Positions 63,769 through 64,000 of a stretch of DNA of 64,000 nt are shown here, piece by piece. A program made the position numbers and the translations under genes. The notes under the pieces are model-generated. The model had not been told where the DNA came from. It searched no databases and worked only from the letters and a program-made list of their open reading frames with translations. Numbering within the stretch: the stretch's first letter is position 1; each line of letters begins with the position of its first letter. The DNA comes from Auanema rhodensis (taxonomy: Eukaryota; Nematoda; Chromadorea; Rhabditida; Rhabditidae): assembly GCA_964057225.1 (NCBI GenBank), contig OZ059900.1:24381638-24445637 (forward strand), given 5' to 3'.

Positions 63769-64000
63769 CTTAATTTTCTAACCCCTGTTTTTTTGTCGTG
63801 AAAGTGGAACTAGACGTTGTAGGAACAATTTTGAGCTAGGTTTCATTGACATTGCATGAGTTTGAACACATGAAATCGTAAGTCAAAACCTTGTTTACAG
63901 CGAAATTTCCAAAAACTGGTTTTCCAGCATAATAAAATATTTCTCATGGGAAATACTGTGTTTTTGTATTTTTCTAGTGTTCAGCATGTAAAATGCTTCA
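63769..64000 (+). repeat. Partial monomer at the window end (232 bp)
   Basis: This matches consensus m1-m232 and stops inside the monomer because the window ends. The array therefore continues to the right. It follows a GAACGCATG/C206A monomer (63427), as type C follows in other places. Confidence 0.95.

Larger units (their letters stand above)
1..64000 (+). repeat. Satellite DNA array, 342-bp monomer, about 187.7 copies
   Basis: The whole window is a head-to-tail tandem repeat. Monomers begin at CTTAATTTTC (or the variants CTAAAT and ATTAAT) and follow one another at 342-bp steps from 1 to 63769. Exceptions are 341 bp (starts 1, 3358, 3699, 5969, 8704, 13493, 14866, 16575, 17943, 61376), 343 bp (11097, 13150, 17600), 348 bp (14518) and 280-281 bp (2736, 4040, 5347). 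From 18284 to 61375 the register is unbroken at exactly 342 bp. Orientation never changes and nothing interrupts the array. Stop codons are dense in all frames, so there is no coding capacity. Arrays of this kind are typical of eukaryotic centromeric or pericentromeric heterochromatin. That location is an inference, and the species is not identifiable from what I can see. Confidence 0.98.
40856..64000 (+). repeat. Mosaic zone of shuffled short modules (68 monomers)
   Basis: A limited set of about nine types recurs in changing order. The clearest module has four monomers: GTGAAATGC; T18G/C42T/G271T; GTACAAAC/CATGAGAAA/G271T; GTACAAAC/CATGAGAAA/C250A. It occurs at 42224-43591, 44276-45643, 50774-52141 and 53852-55219. 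A second module, GTGAAATGC, then CATGAGAAA/CACGATG, then ATTAAT-start, occurs at 52142, 55220 and 57272, where the middle member has GGAAACAG. The GAACGCATG/C206A type occurs at 46670, 53168, 60008 and 63427. Modules join without loss of the 342-bp register. Confidence 0.8.

Noticed and set aside
1-64000. CRISPR array (regular repeats)
   Set aside because: The repeats are 342 bp with no unique spacers. Direct contiguity of whole monomers is satellite structure, not repeat-spacer structure.
1-64000. Transposable elements, LTRs or terminal inverted repeats inside the array
   Set aside because: The 342-bp register is accounted for base by base. All length changes are T-tract changes, one G deletion and the recurrent 61-bp deletion, so there is no room for an insertion.
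1-64000. Bacterial or phage origin with an undescribed protein system
   Set aside because: There are no coding regions, ribosome-binding sites or operons. A 64-kb homogeneous satellite with HORs is a eukaryotic heterochromatin pattern.

Overview
The window is one uninterrupted, head-to-tail satellite DNA array. All 64,000 bases can be assigned to a 342-bp monomer. I count 187 complete monomers and one partial monomer (63769-64000), all in the same orientation. There is no gene, RNA gene, transposon, inversion or unique spacer. Megabase-type tandem DNA with nested higher-order repeats (HORs) points to a eukaryotic nuclear chromosome, probably centromeric, pericentromeric or other constitutive heterochromatin. 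I do not recognise the monomer family, so I cannot name the species. The monomer is AT-rich (116 G+C of 342, about 34%) and is not CpG-depleted (9 CpG against about 9.8 expected).

Coordinates within the monomer (m1-m342) start at the arbitrary landmark CTTAATTTTC. The window happens to open on this landmark and ends inside a monomer, so both array ends lie outside the window. Notable parts of the consensus are a T-tract (m20-26), a hairpin CTGG/TTTT/CCAG (m148-159), a 43-bp nested dyad (m212-254), a partial CENP-B-box-like stretch containing TTCGTTG (m256-262), palindromes at m274-281 and m286-295, and a GC-rich inverted repeat (m315-324). Monomers differ from the consensus at only a few sites, about 1-2%. 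The same variant combinations recur, and they reveal higher-order structure.

Layout: (A) 1-9386, a 10-monomer HOR of 3,357 bp present three times, the second and third copies rearranged; it includes three monomers with the same 61-bp deletion. (B) 9387-13149, the most diverged zone, with no clear HOR. (C) 13150-18967, a 4-monomer HOR of about 1,368 bp marked by T-tract lengths of 8 or 13, then 6, then 7, then 7. (D) 18968-24097, a transition followed by a 6-monomer unit (2,052 bp) duplicated in tandem with about two differences. (E) 24098-26833, a mixed zone where the left-side allele set ends and the right-side set begins. (F) 26834-30937, another duplicated 6-monomer unit. (G) 31280-40855, a 10-monomer HOR in 10-, 12- and at least 6-monomer versions, one carrying a 3-monomer insertion with a hybrid monomer. 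(H) 40856-64000, a mosaic of shuffled short modules, including a four-monomer module seen four times.

The array therefore reads as a record of successive local amplification, unequal exchange and gene conversion. Any function would lie in chromatin, such as kinetochore or heterochromatin assembly or satellite RNA, not in proteins. Variant lists were made by eye; the monomer boundaries were checked against the running coordinates throughout.
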